DNA of 64,000 nucleotides from Sphingomonas sp. OV641. GTDB taxonomy: Bacteria > Pseudomonadota > Alphaproteobacteria > Sphingomonadales > Sphingomonadaceae. The translations under genes were made by a program, and so were the position numbers. Shown in pieces: positions 51,897-60,190 of the stretch. The notes beneath the pieces are model-generated. The model saw only the letters and a list, made by a program, of their open reading frames with translations. It had not been told where the DNA came from and searched no databases. Each line of letters opens with the position of its first letter. Within the stretch, counting starts at the first letter, position 1. Location of the stretch: the NCBI RefSeq assembly GCF_900109205.1, contig NZ_FNZB01000001.1, forward strand, positions 1,674,001 to 1,738,000. The letters run 5' to 3'.

Positions 51897-53048
51897 TCAC
51901 CCGATTAGCGCCGTCATGTCGATAGGCCGGCCCTGTCGCCGCAATTCGACCGTCACCAGCGGCTCGCCGTCCACCGGCGCCCGCCCGACCGGCTCGCCCG
52001 CCGCCACATAGGCACCGCGCTTCACGAGTGCCTGGCCGATGCCGGTGACCACGCTGTTCCAGCCCTGCCCATGGTCGATGATGACGATCGTTCGATAGTT
52101 GCGGAACGGCCGCGAAAGGATCACCCGGCCCGCCGCCGGCGCCATTACGGTCGCTCCGCTCCCCACGGCGAAGGTCAGCCCGCGCGATCGCACGCCATTG
52201 TCGGACACCTCACCAAAGCCCGTCACCAACCGCCCGCCAACCGGCAGACGATAGGCCGGCGCGCGCGCTTCCGGAGCGATGATAGAACGCGGCGGTCCGG
52301 GCAGCGCGACCAGCTCTTCCAGCGTCGCTTGAGTCTGACCGATCGCCGCCATACGGTCGATGATATCGCGCGCTTCCTCGCCCAGCGCGATCGCACGGTC
52401 GGATTGCGCCAGCGCGTCGCGGTTGAGCTGCACCGCCGCACTCGCATGGCGCGCGCGCACCGCCGCCAGCGCGCGGCGTTCGGTCACGAGATCGCGCCGG
52501 CTCTGTTCCAGCCCGCTCGCCGCCTGCGCCGCCGCCGTCCGCAACTGCCGGCTTTGGACCAGCTCCTCCCGCAGCCCGGCCGTTTCGCGCCGGATCGCGG
52601 GCAAGGTGCTGCCCAGCACCGCACGAATATGGACCAGATCCCTCACCGACCCCGGCTGGACGATCGCCGCCGCGACCGGCCGGCGTGCCAATGAGGATAG
52701 CGCCGCCACCAGCCGTGCGACAGGCGCCTGTCGTTCACCCAATGCGGCACGCTGCCGCTGCAGCAGTTCCTCCACGATGGCGACGCGCGCCCGCGCCGCG
52801 GCGACGGTTGCCTCCGCCCGGTCGATCCGCGCGCCCACGGCGGCTTCCTCCGCCTGCGCCTTGCCCACTGCGTCACGTTCGGCCTCGGCCTGCCGCTGAA
52901 GATCGGACGCGCGCGCGGCGGCCTGCACCGCCTCCGCCTTGGCCGCCTTCAGCCGCGACCGCTCGATCGACAGCGCGTCGGGCGCCGTCGTCGCGCTGGC
53001 GAGCAGCATCGCCGCGCCCGTGAGCATCGCTGTCCGCCCCACCCGCAT
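51897..53048 (-). CDS. EnvC-like LytM-domain protein, probably non-catalytic
   Basis: 383 residues: signal peptide, coiled coil (about 25-245), then a LytM (M23) domain (about 265-383) with VMAPAAGRVILS and IIDHGQGWNSVV. The zinc ligands of active M23 enzymes are missing: the first HxxxD is replaced around SRGLTFAV and the HxH by VELRRQG. This matches EnvC-type activators of amidases that split the septal wall. ATG at 53048. Confidence 0.85.
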   Translation of the reverse strand: MRVGRTAMLTGAAMLLASATTAPDALSIERSRLKAAKAEAVQAAARASDLQRQAEAERDAVGKAQAEEAAVGARIDRAEATVAAARARVAIVEELLQRQRAALGERQAPVARLVAALSSLARRPVAAAIVQPGSVRDLVHIRAVLGSTLPAIRRETAGLREELVQSRQLRTAAAQAASGLEQSRRDLVTERRALAAVRARHASAAVQLNRDALAQSDRAIALGEEARDIIDRMAAIGQTQATLEELVALPGPPRSIIAPEARAPAYRLPVGGRLVTGFGEVSDNGVRSRGLTFAVGSGATVMAPAAGRVILSRPFRNYRTIVIIDHGQGWNSVVTGIGQALVKRGAYVAAGEPVGRAPVDGEPLVTVELRRQGRPIDMTALIG

Positions 53049-53054
53049 CGCGGA

Positions 53055-53516
53055 TCAGCCTTCGCGATGATAGGGGTGATTGGCAAGGATGGAGGTGGCG
53101 CGGAACAATTGTTCCGCCAGCATGGCGCGCGCCATCATATGCGGCCAGGTCGCCCGGCCGAACGACAGCAGCAGGTCCGCGCCCGCCCGCTCGGCATCGT
53201 CAAAGCCATCGGCAGCGCCGATCATGAAGCGCGCCTCGCGCACGCCATCATCGCGCCACCGCTCCATTATGCGGGCGAATTCCACCGAGGACAGCACCTT
53301 GCCGGTCTCGTCCAGCATGATGCGCCGCGTCGCGGGCGCGATCTCCGGCATCTTGCCGCCGCGATCGGGCAATTCGGTCACGCGGGTCGGCCAGGCAATC
53401 CGCTTAAGATAGCGGTCCACCAGTTCGGCTTCGGGCGAACGACCGATCCGCCCGCGCGCCACGATATGCAGGATCAGATCAGGCGTTCCCGGGGGACGGC
53501 ACGGCCGGCGCGTCAC
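53055..53516 (-). CDS. rlmH: 23S rRNA pseudouridine-1915 N3-methyltransferase RlmH
   Basis: SPOUT methyltransferase; family core begins LILHIVARGRIGRSPEAELVDRYLKR and contains FMIGAADGFDD and SFGRATWPHMMARAMLAEQLFRATSI. The listed start is a GTG at 53516 overlapping rsfS, giving 153 residues, but the conserved region begins 13 residues later where no ATG, GTG or TTG exists; a CTG at 53477, two bases before the rsfS stop codon, would give 140 residues, the family length. Start is therefore uncertain. Confidence 0.9.
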   Translation of the reverse strand: MTRRPCRPPGTPDLILHIVARGRIGRSPEAELVDRYLKRIAWPTRVTELPDRGGKMPEIAPATRRIMLDETGKVLSSVEFARIMERWRDDGVREARFMIGAADGFDDAERAGADLLLSFGRATWPHMMARAMLAEQLFRATSILANHPYHREG

Positions 53517-53880
53517 CGAACGACCACATGCGCTCCAAATTGTAGAAGGAGCGGACTTCGGGTCGGAACAGGTGGACGATCACGTCGCCGGCGTCGATCA
53601 GCACCCAGTCGGCGGTCGGCAGACCCTCGATCCGCGGCGACTTGCCCGTCTCGCCCTTGATCTTCTCGGCCAGCTTCTGCGCCATGGAGGCGACCTGCCG
53701 GGTCGATCGACCGCTGGCGATCACCATGTGATCGGCGATCGATGACTTTCCCGCGAGCGGGATCGAGATGGTGTCGGCGGCCTGGTCATCGTCCAGACTG
53801 TCGAGGACAAGCTTATGCAATGCGGCGACGCTGTCAGCGTCGGTCGATCGATAGGCGTTGGCGGAAGCGGGCAAGTTCAC
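53479..53880 (-). CDS. rsfS: Ribosome silencing factor RsfS
   Basis: 133 residues; binds L14 and blocks subunit joining during starvation. The conserved SIADHMVIASGRSTRQVASMA and the end DAGDVIVHLFRPEVRSFYNLERMW are present. GTG start at 53880 overlaps the nadD stop (GTGA). The nadD-rsfS-rlmH order is widely conserved. Confidence 0.94.
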   Translation of the reverse strand: MNLPASANAYRSTDADSVAALHKLVLDSLDDDQAADTISIPLAGKSSIADHMVIASGRSTRQVASMAQKLAEKIKGETGKSPRIEGLPTADWVLIDAGDVIVHLFRPEVRSFYNLERMWSFGDAPAVPSPGNA

Positions 53881-54512
53881 TCCTGGGTGAAAGGTCTGGC
53901 TGCTGATATGGGAAGCGCATGGCGCTCATGCCAGGCAGGATCTGCGGCGCGAAGCTGCGTCGCGGATGTCGGGTCAGGGCGGAAACGTAACAGCACCAGG
54001 GCTGGAACACTCCACTCAGTCCAGTTCTTCGCCTGGCGTGCGGGCCTCTGGAAGCGCCGCAGCCAACCCATCGCGGGTGCCGCGCGGGCAGCAGCATCAT
54101 AGCCTGGACGCGCGATCACCGCAATCGGAACCGTACGGGCGATCCGTCGCCACGCGCGCCAGCGGTGAAACTGGCCCAGATTGTCCGCGCCCATCACCCA
54201 CAGGAAACGATGCCGGGGATAGCGGCGCACCAGCGCGGCCAACGTGTCCACGGTGTAACGCGTGCCGAGCCGCGATTCGATGTCGGTCGGCCGAATTCGG
54301 GCGGCGCGCGCGATGCGGCGGGCCGAGGCGAGTCGCGAAGCCAGCGGCGCCATGCCCGCGGCGGGCTTCAGCGGATTGCCCGGCGACACCAGCCACCACA
54401 TTTCGTCGAGATCCAGCGCCTCGATCGCCGCCAAGCTGATCCCGCGATGCCCCTTGTGCGCCGGGTTGAACGAACCGCCGAGCAGGCCGATGCGATGCGG
54501 GCGGCGGCTCAT
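53877..54512 (-). CDS. nadD: Nicotinate-nucleotide adenylyltransferase
   Basis: 211 residues; forms deamido-NAD in NAD synthesis. Nucleotidyltransferase motif GLLGGSFNPAHKGHR near 10-24 and the C-terminal ISSTxIR-type site, partly diverged here. ATG at 54512 follows GGCGAGGGC; a GTG at 54530 is possible. Its 5' end is repeated downstream in the 54.7-54.8 kb remnant. Confidence 0.92.
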   Translation of the reverse strand: MSRRPHRIGLLGGSFNPAHKGHRGISLAAIEALDLDEMWWLVSPGNPLKPAAGMAPLASRLASARRIARAARIRPTDIESRLGTRYTVDTLAALVRRYPRHRFLWVMGADNLGQFHRWRAWRRIARTVPIAVIARPGYDAAARAAPAMGWLRRFQRPARQAKNWTEWSVPALVLLRFRPDPTSATQLRAADPAWHERHALPISAARPFTQE

Positions 54513-54534
54513 GGGCGAAGCCCTCGCCACGCTT

Positions 54535-54643
54535 CGTCATCCCGAACGTGATCCGGGGTCCGATTCTCCGCAGGCGCTGCCGCTCGCGCCGCCTGCATCA
54601 CCGTTCGAGGCACCATGGATCCCGGATCAAGTCCGGGATGACG
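54535..54643. repeat. CGTCATCCCGG palindromic repeat pair, first unit
   Basis: Left arm 54535-54561 and right arm 54617-54643 (GGATCCCGGATCAAGTCCGG...) are inverted copies; each arm itself holds an 8-bp ATCCCGGA/TCCGGGAT hairpin in its best-preserved form. Member of a second dispersed repeat family. Confidence 0.7.
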
Positions 54644-54723
54644 GAGGAGGCAAGGCCCTCCTCCACCCGGTCTCGCCACGTAGCGGATCGTACGCCTGGG
54701 AAACTCTGCTCCATATAGACCTG

Positions 54724-54795
54724 CAACAGGTTGAAGAATCCGCCAAGCAGGCCGATGCGATACGGGCGGCGGCTCATGGGCGCCCCCCTCGCCAA
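54724..54795 (-). pseudogene. nadD-gshA chimeric remnant
   Basis: Minus-strand frame whose first 22 codons after a GTG copy the nadD start (SRRPYRIGLLGGFFN) and then change, near 54730, to a copy of the last codons of gshA (QVYMEQSF). The GGSFNPAHKGH active-site motif is cut after GGFFN. Not functional; produced by the tandem duplication. Confidence 0.7.
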
Positions 54796-54799
54796 ACTT

Positions 54800-54900
54800 C
54801 GTCATCCCGGACTTGATCCGGGATCCAATTCTCCGCAAGCGCTGCCGCTCGCGCCTCCTGCCCCACCGCTCGGGGCGCCTTGGATACCGGATCAAGTCCG
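54800..54900. repeat. CGTCATCCCGG palindromic repeat pair, second unit
   Basis: Left arm 54800-54826 is the best copy, with a perfect ATCCCGGA/TCCGGGAT hairpin around CTTGA; right arm 54882-54900 is shortened and lacks the final GGGATGACG. Confidence 0.7.
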
Positions 54901-54959
54901 GCTGCGGAGAAGGCAAGGCCACGCTCCAACCGCTTTCGCCACGTAGCGGCTTGTCGACT

Positions 54960-56333
54960 TCAGAAACTCTGCTCCGCATATACCCGCGACAGATCGCCGC
55001 CCCAGGCGCCGTTGTAACGATCAAGCAACTGCTCCGCCGGTACCTTGCCCAGCCTCACGATCTCGCGCAGCGGATCGAGGAAGCCGGTCTCGTCGTCGCC
55101 GGCGCCATTGACCCGCGCGCGCGCCGCCAGGCCGCGGCCGGCAATATCCAGCACCTCGCCCGCGATATCGCGCAGCGTGCCGCGCCCCGGCACCGGCGCA
55201 TCAAGGCCCAGCCGGGGCGCAGCGTCACGTAGCGCCTGACGCTCGTCGATCGTCCAATGCTTCACAAGGTCCCACGCTGCATCCAGCGCACCCTGATCAT
55301 AGAGCAGCCCCACCCAAAAGGCCGGCAGCGCGCAGATGCGGTTCCACGGCCCACCGTCCGCGCCGCGCATCTCCAGGAATGTCTTGAGCCGCACTTCGGG
55401 GAAGGCGGTGGAAAGGTGATCGTTCCAGTCGTCCAGCGTCGGCAGCTCGCCCGGCAGGACCGACAGTTCGCCCTTCAGGAAATCGCGGAAGCTGAGCCCC
55501 GCGGCATCAATGTACCGCCCGTCGCGGTAAACGAAGTACATCGGCACATCGAGCATATAGTCGGCATAGCGTTCGTACCCGAAGCCATCCTCGAACACGA
55601 ATGGCAGCATTCCCGTGCGCGCCGGATCAGTGTCCGACCAGATGTGGCTGCGATAGCTGAGGAAGCCGTTCGGCTTGCCTTCGGTGAAGGGCGAATTGGC
55701 GAACAGCGCCGTCGCCAGCGGCTGCAGCGCCAGGCCAACGCGGAACTTCTGCGCCATGTCCGCCTCGCTGGCATAATCCAGGTTCACCTGGATCGTGCAG
55801 GTGCGCAGCATCATGTCGAGGCCCATGCTGCCGACCCGCGGCATATGGCGCAGCATGATGGCGTAGCGGCCCTTGGGCATGATCGGCAGCTCGCTCCGCG
55901 CCTTGTCCGGCCACATGCCAAGGCCCAGAAAGCCGATGCCCAGCTTCTCGCCCGCGGCCTTCACCTGATCGAGGTGGCGTCCCGTTTCCGCACAGGTCTG
56001 ATGCAGATTGTCGAGCGGCGCACCCGAAAGCTCGAACTGCCCCGCTGGCTCCAGGCTGACCGAGCCGTCCGCGCCGGTCAGCGCGATCAGGTTGCCGCCC
56101 TCTTCTACCGGCTTCCAGCCATGCTGCTGCAATTCGATCAGTAACGCGCGAATACCGCCCGGCTCGCCCCAGCTCGGCGCATGATGATCGGCGCGGGAAT
56201 ACACGAACTTCTCGTGCTCGGTGCCGATCCGCCAGCGTTCCTTCGGCTTCTCGCCTCGCGCGAAACTGGCAATCAGCTGCTCACGCGACTCGATGACAGG
56301 CGAGTTGCTGTCCGAAACGGTTTTCGTCGTCAT
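54960..56333 (-). CDS. gshA: Glutamate-cysteine ligase (plant/alphaproteobacterial type)
   Basis: 457 residues; first step of glutathione synthesis. Family marks: WRIGTEHEKFVY, SLEPAGQFELSGAPL, MRHMPRVGSMGLDMMLRTCTIQVNLDY and FLEMRGADGGPWNR. The final residues VYAEQSF are repeated in the remnant 250 bases away. ATG at 56333; 57 bases downstream of rsmE. Confidence 0.95.
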   Translation of the reverse strand: MTTKTVSDSNSPVIESREQLIASFARGEKPKERWRIGTEHEKFVYSRADHHAPSWGEPGGIRALLIELQQHGWKPVEEGGNLIALTGADGSVSLEPAGQFELSGAPLDNLHQTCAETGRHLDQVKAAGEKLGIGFLGLGMWPDKARSELPIMPKGRYAIMLRHMPRVGSMGLDMMLRTCTIQVNLDYASEADMAQKFRVGLALQPLATALFANSPFTEGKPNGFLSYRSHIWSDTDPARTGMLPFVFEDGFGYERYADYMLDVPMYFVYRDGRYIDAAGLSFRDFLKGELSVLPGELPTLDDWNDHLSTAFPEVRLKTFLEMRGADGGPWNRICALPAFWVGLLYDQGALDAAWDLVKHWTIDERQALRDAAPRLGLDAPVPGRGTLRDIAGEVLDIAGRGLAARARVNGAGDDETGFLDPLREIVRLGKVPAEQLLDRYNGAWGGDLSRVYAEQSF

Positions 56334-56390
56334 GGCGCGCCCTTAATGGGGGATTGCTGGCGGGGCTAGATGCTGTGGAGCAGCGCCGGA

Positions 56391-57125
56391 TCACCAGTCG
56401 CCGGCGTTCGCCATCCAGATCGCGACAGCCGCGGCCGCGGCGGTATCCGCCCGCAGGATGCGCGGCCCCAGCCCCATGCCAACGGCCTGCGGCAGCGCGC
56501 GAATGGCCGCGCGCTCGCCATCGTCGAAGCCACCTTCCGGGCCGATCAGGATCGCCGCCGGGCCAGGCTTCATCACCTCGCGCGCCGGCGTGCCGCCAAG
56601 CTCGTCTGCGAAGTAAAGCACGCGGTCGCCCGACCAGTCCCGCAGCAATGCCGAAAGCTTCACCGGCTCCGCCACCTGCGGCAGGGCGGTACGCCCGCAT
56701 TGCTCCGCCGCCTCGATCATATGAGCGCGCAGCCGCTCCACCTTGGGACGATCCACCACCGTCCGATGCGTGATGACGGGAACAAGGCGTGCCACGCCCA
56801 GTTCGCACGCTTTCTCCGCCATCCAATCGACGCGTCCTTTTTTCAGCGGCGCGGCGACCAGCCACAGGTCGGGCACCGCTTCGCGCTCCGCTAGCTTTTC
56901 CGTGACGTCCACCGTCACATCGCGCCGGCCCGCCTGCGCGACCGTCGCCAGCCATTCGCCCGAGACATCGTCGAACAGGCGCACCGGATCGCCCGCCTTC
57001 ACCCGCATCACACCGGCCAGGTAATGCGCCTGTGGTCCGTCGATGCGCAGCGGCCCCGCGACCAGCGGCTCCTCCACGAACAGGCGGGGTGTCGAGCGGG
57101 GCGGCCAGGCGGGAGTGGCGATCAT
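56391..57125 (-). CDS. rsmE: 16S rRNA (uracil-1498-N3)-methyltransferase RsmE
   Basis: 244 residues. PUA-like N-terminus (HYLAGVMRVKAGDPVRLFD) and SPOUT domain with ITHRTVVDRP, CGRTALPQV and the SAM-binding knot LIGPEGGFDDGE. ATG overlaps the stop of the small membrane protein gene (ATGA). Confidence 0.94.
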   Translation of the reverse strand: MIATPAWPPRSTPRLFVEEPLVAGPLRIDGPQAHYLAGVMRVKAGDPVRLFDDVSGEWLATVAQAGRRDVTVDVTEKLAEREAVPDLWLVAAPLKKGRVDWMAEKACELGVARLVPVITHRTVVDRPKVERLRAHMIEAAEQCGRTALPQVAEPVKLSALLRDWSGDRVLYFADELGGTPAREVMKPGPAAILIGPEGGFDDGERAAIRALPQAVGMGLGPRILRADTAAAAAVAIWMANAGDW

Positions 57126-57298
57126 GGGCGTGGGCCTTTACGCCGCCCGCGCGCGATCAGCCAGCGCGCGATGAGAAACAGGATCAACCCGAAAAACGCG
57201 ATCAGCAGCACGATCCCCGTCACCACCCCCGCTACGCGGAGGATGGCGTAGAAGAGCGCCTCCACGAAGCGGCCGATGGCGACGGACAGGTGGATCAT
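57122..57298 (-). CDS. Small single-span membrane protein coupled to rsmE
   Basis: 58 residues starting MIHLSVAIGRFVEAL. One long hydrophobic helix (about 18-46, with VVTGIVLLIAFFGLILFLIA), ending in the basic GRRKGPRP. Its start directly follows the DUF2147 stop (TGA-ATG contact, 1 base shared window) and its stop overlaps rsmE by 4 bases, so translation appears coupled through all three genes. No family recognised. Confidence 0.62.
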   Translation of the reverse strand: MIHLSVAIGRFVEALFYAILRVAGVVTGIVLLIAFFGLILFLIARWLIARGRRKGPRP

Positions 57299-57697
57299 TC
57301 AGCGCACACGTCGCCACGTCTGCGATTTGCACCCGAAGTTCGCGAAGAGGCACCCGGTGCCGACGATCGTGTTGCGGTCGACCTGCTCGATCGTGCCGTC
57401 GAACGTCTGCCCGATATCAGGTACATAGACCTGACCGTACCACAGCCCGTCCTCGCCCTCGCGGAAATCATGGAACAACTGCGTGCCGACAAGCTGGTCC
57501 GTCCCGCCGGCTGCGGCATCCGCCCTCGCCTTCGCGCTTGCCTGTGTCACCGTGCCGCAAAGCCCTCGGCCGCAGCGGGCCACCTTGATCCGCACGCTGT
57601 CCGCCGCGTTACGCCACAGTCCCTCCCACCCGCCGGTGCGCTGGGCGCTGGCGGGTACGGCGATGAGCATGATGGCGGCAGGGACAAGAAGGCGCAT
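57299..57697 (-). CDS. DUF2147 family periplasmic protein
   Basis: 132 residues: signal peptide MRLLVPAAIMLIAVPASAQ, then GLWRNAADSVRIKVARCGRGLCGTV and DGTIEQVDRNTIVGTGCLF, the DUF2147 lipocalin-like pattern. Two cysteine pairs. Start at ATG 57697 or 57706; both keep the signal peptide. Function unknown. Confidence 0.85.
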   Translation of the reverse strand: MRLLVPAAIMLIAVPASAQRTGGWEGLWRNAADSVRIKVARCGRGLCGTVTQASAKARADAAAGGTDQLVGTQLFHDFREGEDGLWYGQVYVPDIGQTFDGTIEQVDRNTIVGTGCLFANFGCKSQTWRRVR

Positions 57698-57839
57698 TGC
57701 TGACATGGTCCTTGCTGAACTCCCCTGGCGTGAAATGCTTCCACGTCGGGCGTACGTGCTTCGCGCCCAGAACGGCCTTGTCGATTGGCCATAGCAAAGC
57801 GCTGTGGCGAAACCACGGCAGCGACGGTACGCAGGCCGG

Positions 57840-58754
57840 GTGACGCCCGCTCCCGATATCACGCCCGACAGCGAACACCGTGGCCTTGTCGCCGCTTTGC
57901 CCGCCAGCATCCGCCCGTTCGCCTTGCTTGCTCGCTTCGATCGACCGATCGGCTGGTGGCTGCTGTTCTGGCCCGGTGCCTGGGCGGTCGCCTTGGCGGG
58001 CAGCGCCGTGGAGCGCTGGACCTTGATCATCTGGTTGCTGGTCGGCAGCATCGCCATGCGCGGTGCGGGGTGCGTCTATAACGACATCGTCGATCGCGAT
58101 CTTGATGCCAGTGTCGCGCGCACCCGCTCGCGCCCGATCGCCTCGGGCGCAGTGTCGGTGAAAGCCGCCTGGCTCTGGCTGCTCGTCCTGTGCCTCATCG
58201 GCCTTATCGTCCTGCTCCAGCTTCGCCTCGATACCGCCATCCTCGCGATCGCAAGCCTCGCGCTGGTCGCCGCCTATCCGTTCATGAAGCGCATCACGTG
58301 GTGGCCGCAGGCGTGGCTCGGCCTCGTCTTCTCCTGGGCCGCACTGGTCGGCTGGCTGGAAAGCTGGGGCACGCTCACGGCGGCCGGCCTGCTTCTCTAT
58401 GGCGGTACGATCTTCTGGGTCATCGGCTATGATACGATTTATGCGTTGCAGGATCGGGAGGATGATGCGCTGATCGGCGTGCGCTCCTCCGCCCTGCGCA
58501 TGGGCCGCCATGTCCGCGGCGGCACATTCATCTGCTATGCGCTCGCGCTGTTGCTCTGGGCCGCCGCCTTCTGGCTGCACCGCCCCGATCCACTGGTCTG
58601 GCTCGCGCTCCTCCCGATGGCGCTCCATCTTGTCTGGCAAGTTGCCACGCTGCGGCCGGATGACGGCGCCGGCGCCCTCGCCCGCTTTCGCGCCAACCGC
58701 TTTGCCGGGCTGCTGATGTTCCTCGGCTGCGTGGTCGTGGGAACGCCTTTGTAA
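57840..58754 (+). CDS. ubiA: 4-hydroxybenzoate octaprenyltransferase
   Basis: 304 residues, about nine membrane helices. Prenyl-diphosphate/Mg motifs NDIVDRDLDASVARTRSRP near 88-106 and YDTIYALQDREDD near 200. Attaches the polyprenyl tail to 4-hydroxybenzoate in ubiquinone synthesis. GTG at 57840 gives VTPAPDITPDSEHRGLV; GTG at 57804 is an alternative with a poorer context. Confidence 0.93.
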   Translation: MTPAPDITPDSEHRGLVAALPASIRPFALLARFDRPIGWWLLFWPGAWAVALAGSAVERWTLIIWLLVGSIAMRGAGCVYNDIVDRDLDASVARTRSRPIASGAVSVKAAWLWLLVLCLIGLIVLLQLRLDTAILAIASLALVAAYPFMKRITWWPQAWLGLVFSWAALVGWLESWGTLTAAGLLLYGGTIFWVIGYDTIYALQDREDDALIGVRSSALRMGRHVRGGTFICYALALLLWAAAFWLHRPDPLVWLALLPMALHLVWQVATLRPDDGAGALARFRANRFAGLLMFLGCVVVGTPL

Positions 58755-58760
58755 GGATCT

Positions 58761-58780
58761 GGCCGAAAGCGGCCGATTTT
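58761..58780 (+). terminator. Weak terminator after ubiA
   Basis: GGCCG (58761-58765) / CGGCC (58770-58774) with AAAG loop, then GATTTTCT. Short stem, starting 7 bases past the stop. Confidence 0.42.
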
Positions 58781-58843
58781 CTCCGCAGCCAGGCCGAAAG
58801 TTGCACACTAGCAACCGGAGCATCCGCCCCCTAAGTCGTTTCC

Positions 58844-60190
58844 ATGCTGACCCCGACCCAGGCGCAGGATCGCGCCGCAGATATCGTCGCTCGCGCCAAG
58901 AAGGCCGGCGTCGACGCCGCAGATGCCGTTTTCGCCGCTGACGCTTCCACCGAAATCTCCGTCCGCTTGGGCAAGCTGGAGGATGTGGGCCGCTCCGAAA
59001 GCGAGGATCTGGGCCTGCGCGTATTCATTGGCCAGCGTTCGGCCAGCGTCTCCACGTCCGATCTTTCTTCCGAGGCGCTGGACGCCCTGGTCGAGCGCGC
59101 CGTCGCCATGGCGCGTGAGGCGCCGGAGGATCAATGGGCCGGGCTCGCGCCGCAGGACCGGTTGATGCACGGCGCCCCGCCGCTGCTGGATCTCGACGAT
59201 GGCGGCGAAGTGGCGCCGGCCGACCTGCGCGAGGCTGCGATGGCAGCCGAGGAGGCGGCCCGCGCCGTCCGCGGTGTCACCAACAGCGAGGGCGGCGGCG
59301 CCAGCGCCTCCCGCAGCGTGTGGGCGCTCGCCACCAGTCACGGGTTCAGCGGCGCTTATTCGGCCACCGGCTATGGCATATCCGCCAGCGTGATCGCGGG
59401 TGAAGGCAGCGGGATGCAGCGCGATTACGGCTTCCATTCCGCGCGCCATCGCAATCGGCTGGATGCGCCGGATGCGGTCGGCACCCTGGCAGGCGAGCGC
59501 GCGGTCGCGCGGCTCAATCCCGCCCGCATGGAAAGCGCAGCGCTGCCGGTGGTGTTCGATCCGCGCGTCGGCGCCGGGCTCCTCGGTCATCTTACCGGAG
59601 CGATATCGGGTCAGGCGATCACGCGGCGCACCTCCTTCCTGCTCGATTCGCTCGGCAGCGCGGTCTTCGCGAGCGGCATCACCATCTCCGATGATCCGCA
59701 CCGCCCACACGGGCTTCGCTCCCGCCCCTTCGATGGCGAGGGCCTGCCCGTTTCGCCCTGCGCCGTGGTGGAGGATGGCGTGTTGCAGACGTGGTTGCTC
59801 GACAGCGCCTCTGCCCGCCAGCTTGGCATGGCACCGACGGGCCATGCCGCGCGCGGCGTGGGCGGCGCGCCGGGTGTCAGCACCAGCAATTTCTACATGC
59901 ACCCCGGCCATGTTCCGGTGGCGACCCTGATCGGAGACATCGCACGCGGGGTGTATGTCACTGAACTGATCGGCCAGGGCGTGAACGGTGTCACGGGCGA
60001 TTACAGCCGAGGCGCCGCCGGCTTCCTGATCGAGAATGGCGAAATCACAGCGCCGATTGCCGAGTTCACGATCGCCGGTAATCTCAGGGACATGTTCGCT
60101 AATCTGACCCCGGCGAACGATCTCGAGTTCCGCTATGGCACGAACGTGCCAACGGTTCGGATCGATGGGATGACCGTCGCCGGTGGATGA
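58844..60190 (+). CDS. pmbA: TldE/PmbA-type protein
   Basis: 448 residues. Fits the TldD/PmbA family: AGEGSGMQRDYGFHSARHR, SDDPHRPHGLRSRPFDGEG, and the end GVNGVTGDYSRGAAGFLIENGEI. No HExxH motif, so it is the PmbA (TldE) non-catalytic type; it forms a heterodimeric peptidase with TldD, which is not in the window. ATG at 58844. Confidence 0.92.
   Translation: MLTPTQAQDRAADIVARAKKAGVDAADAVFAADASTEISVRLGKLEDVGRSESEDLGLRVFIGQRSASVSTSDLSSEALDALVERAVAMAREAPEDQWAGLAPQDRLMHGAPPLLDLDDGGEVAPADLREAAMAAEEAARAVRGVTNSEGGGASASRSVWALATSHGFSGAYSATGYGISASVIAGEGSGMQRDYGFHSARHRNRLDAPDAVGTLAGERAVARLNPARMESAALPVVFDPRVGAGLLGHLTGAISGQAITRRTSFLLDSLGSAVFASGITISDDPHRPHGLRSRPFDGEGLPVSPCAVVEDGVLQTWLLDSASARQLGMAPTGHAARGVGGAPGVSTSNFYMHPGHVPVATLIGDIARGVYVTELIGQGVNGVTGDYSRGAAGFLIENGEITAPIAEFTIAGNLRDMFANLTPANDLEFRYGTNVPTVRIDGMTVAGG

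Larger units (their letters stand above)
54465..54993. repeat. Tandem duplication joining nadD and gshA ends
   Basis: Two diverged units of about 265 bases, 54465-54729 and 54730-54993. Each runs from the nadD 5' end (AGCAGGCCGATGCG at 54481 and 54746) through an intergenic part to the gshA 3' end (GAAACTCTGCTCC at 54700 and 54963). Because the units are head-to-tail, the middle junction fuses a nadD-like start (minus strand MSRRPYRIGLLGGFFN) to a gshA-like tail (VYMEQSF) in one frame. Confidence 0.82.

Noticed and set aside
57609..58823. 404-codon minus-strand frame opposite ubiA
   Set aside because: Polar, low-complexity shadow; ubiA has all motifs.
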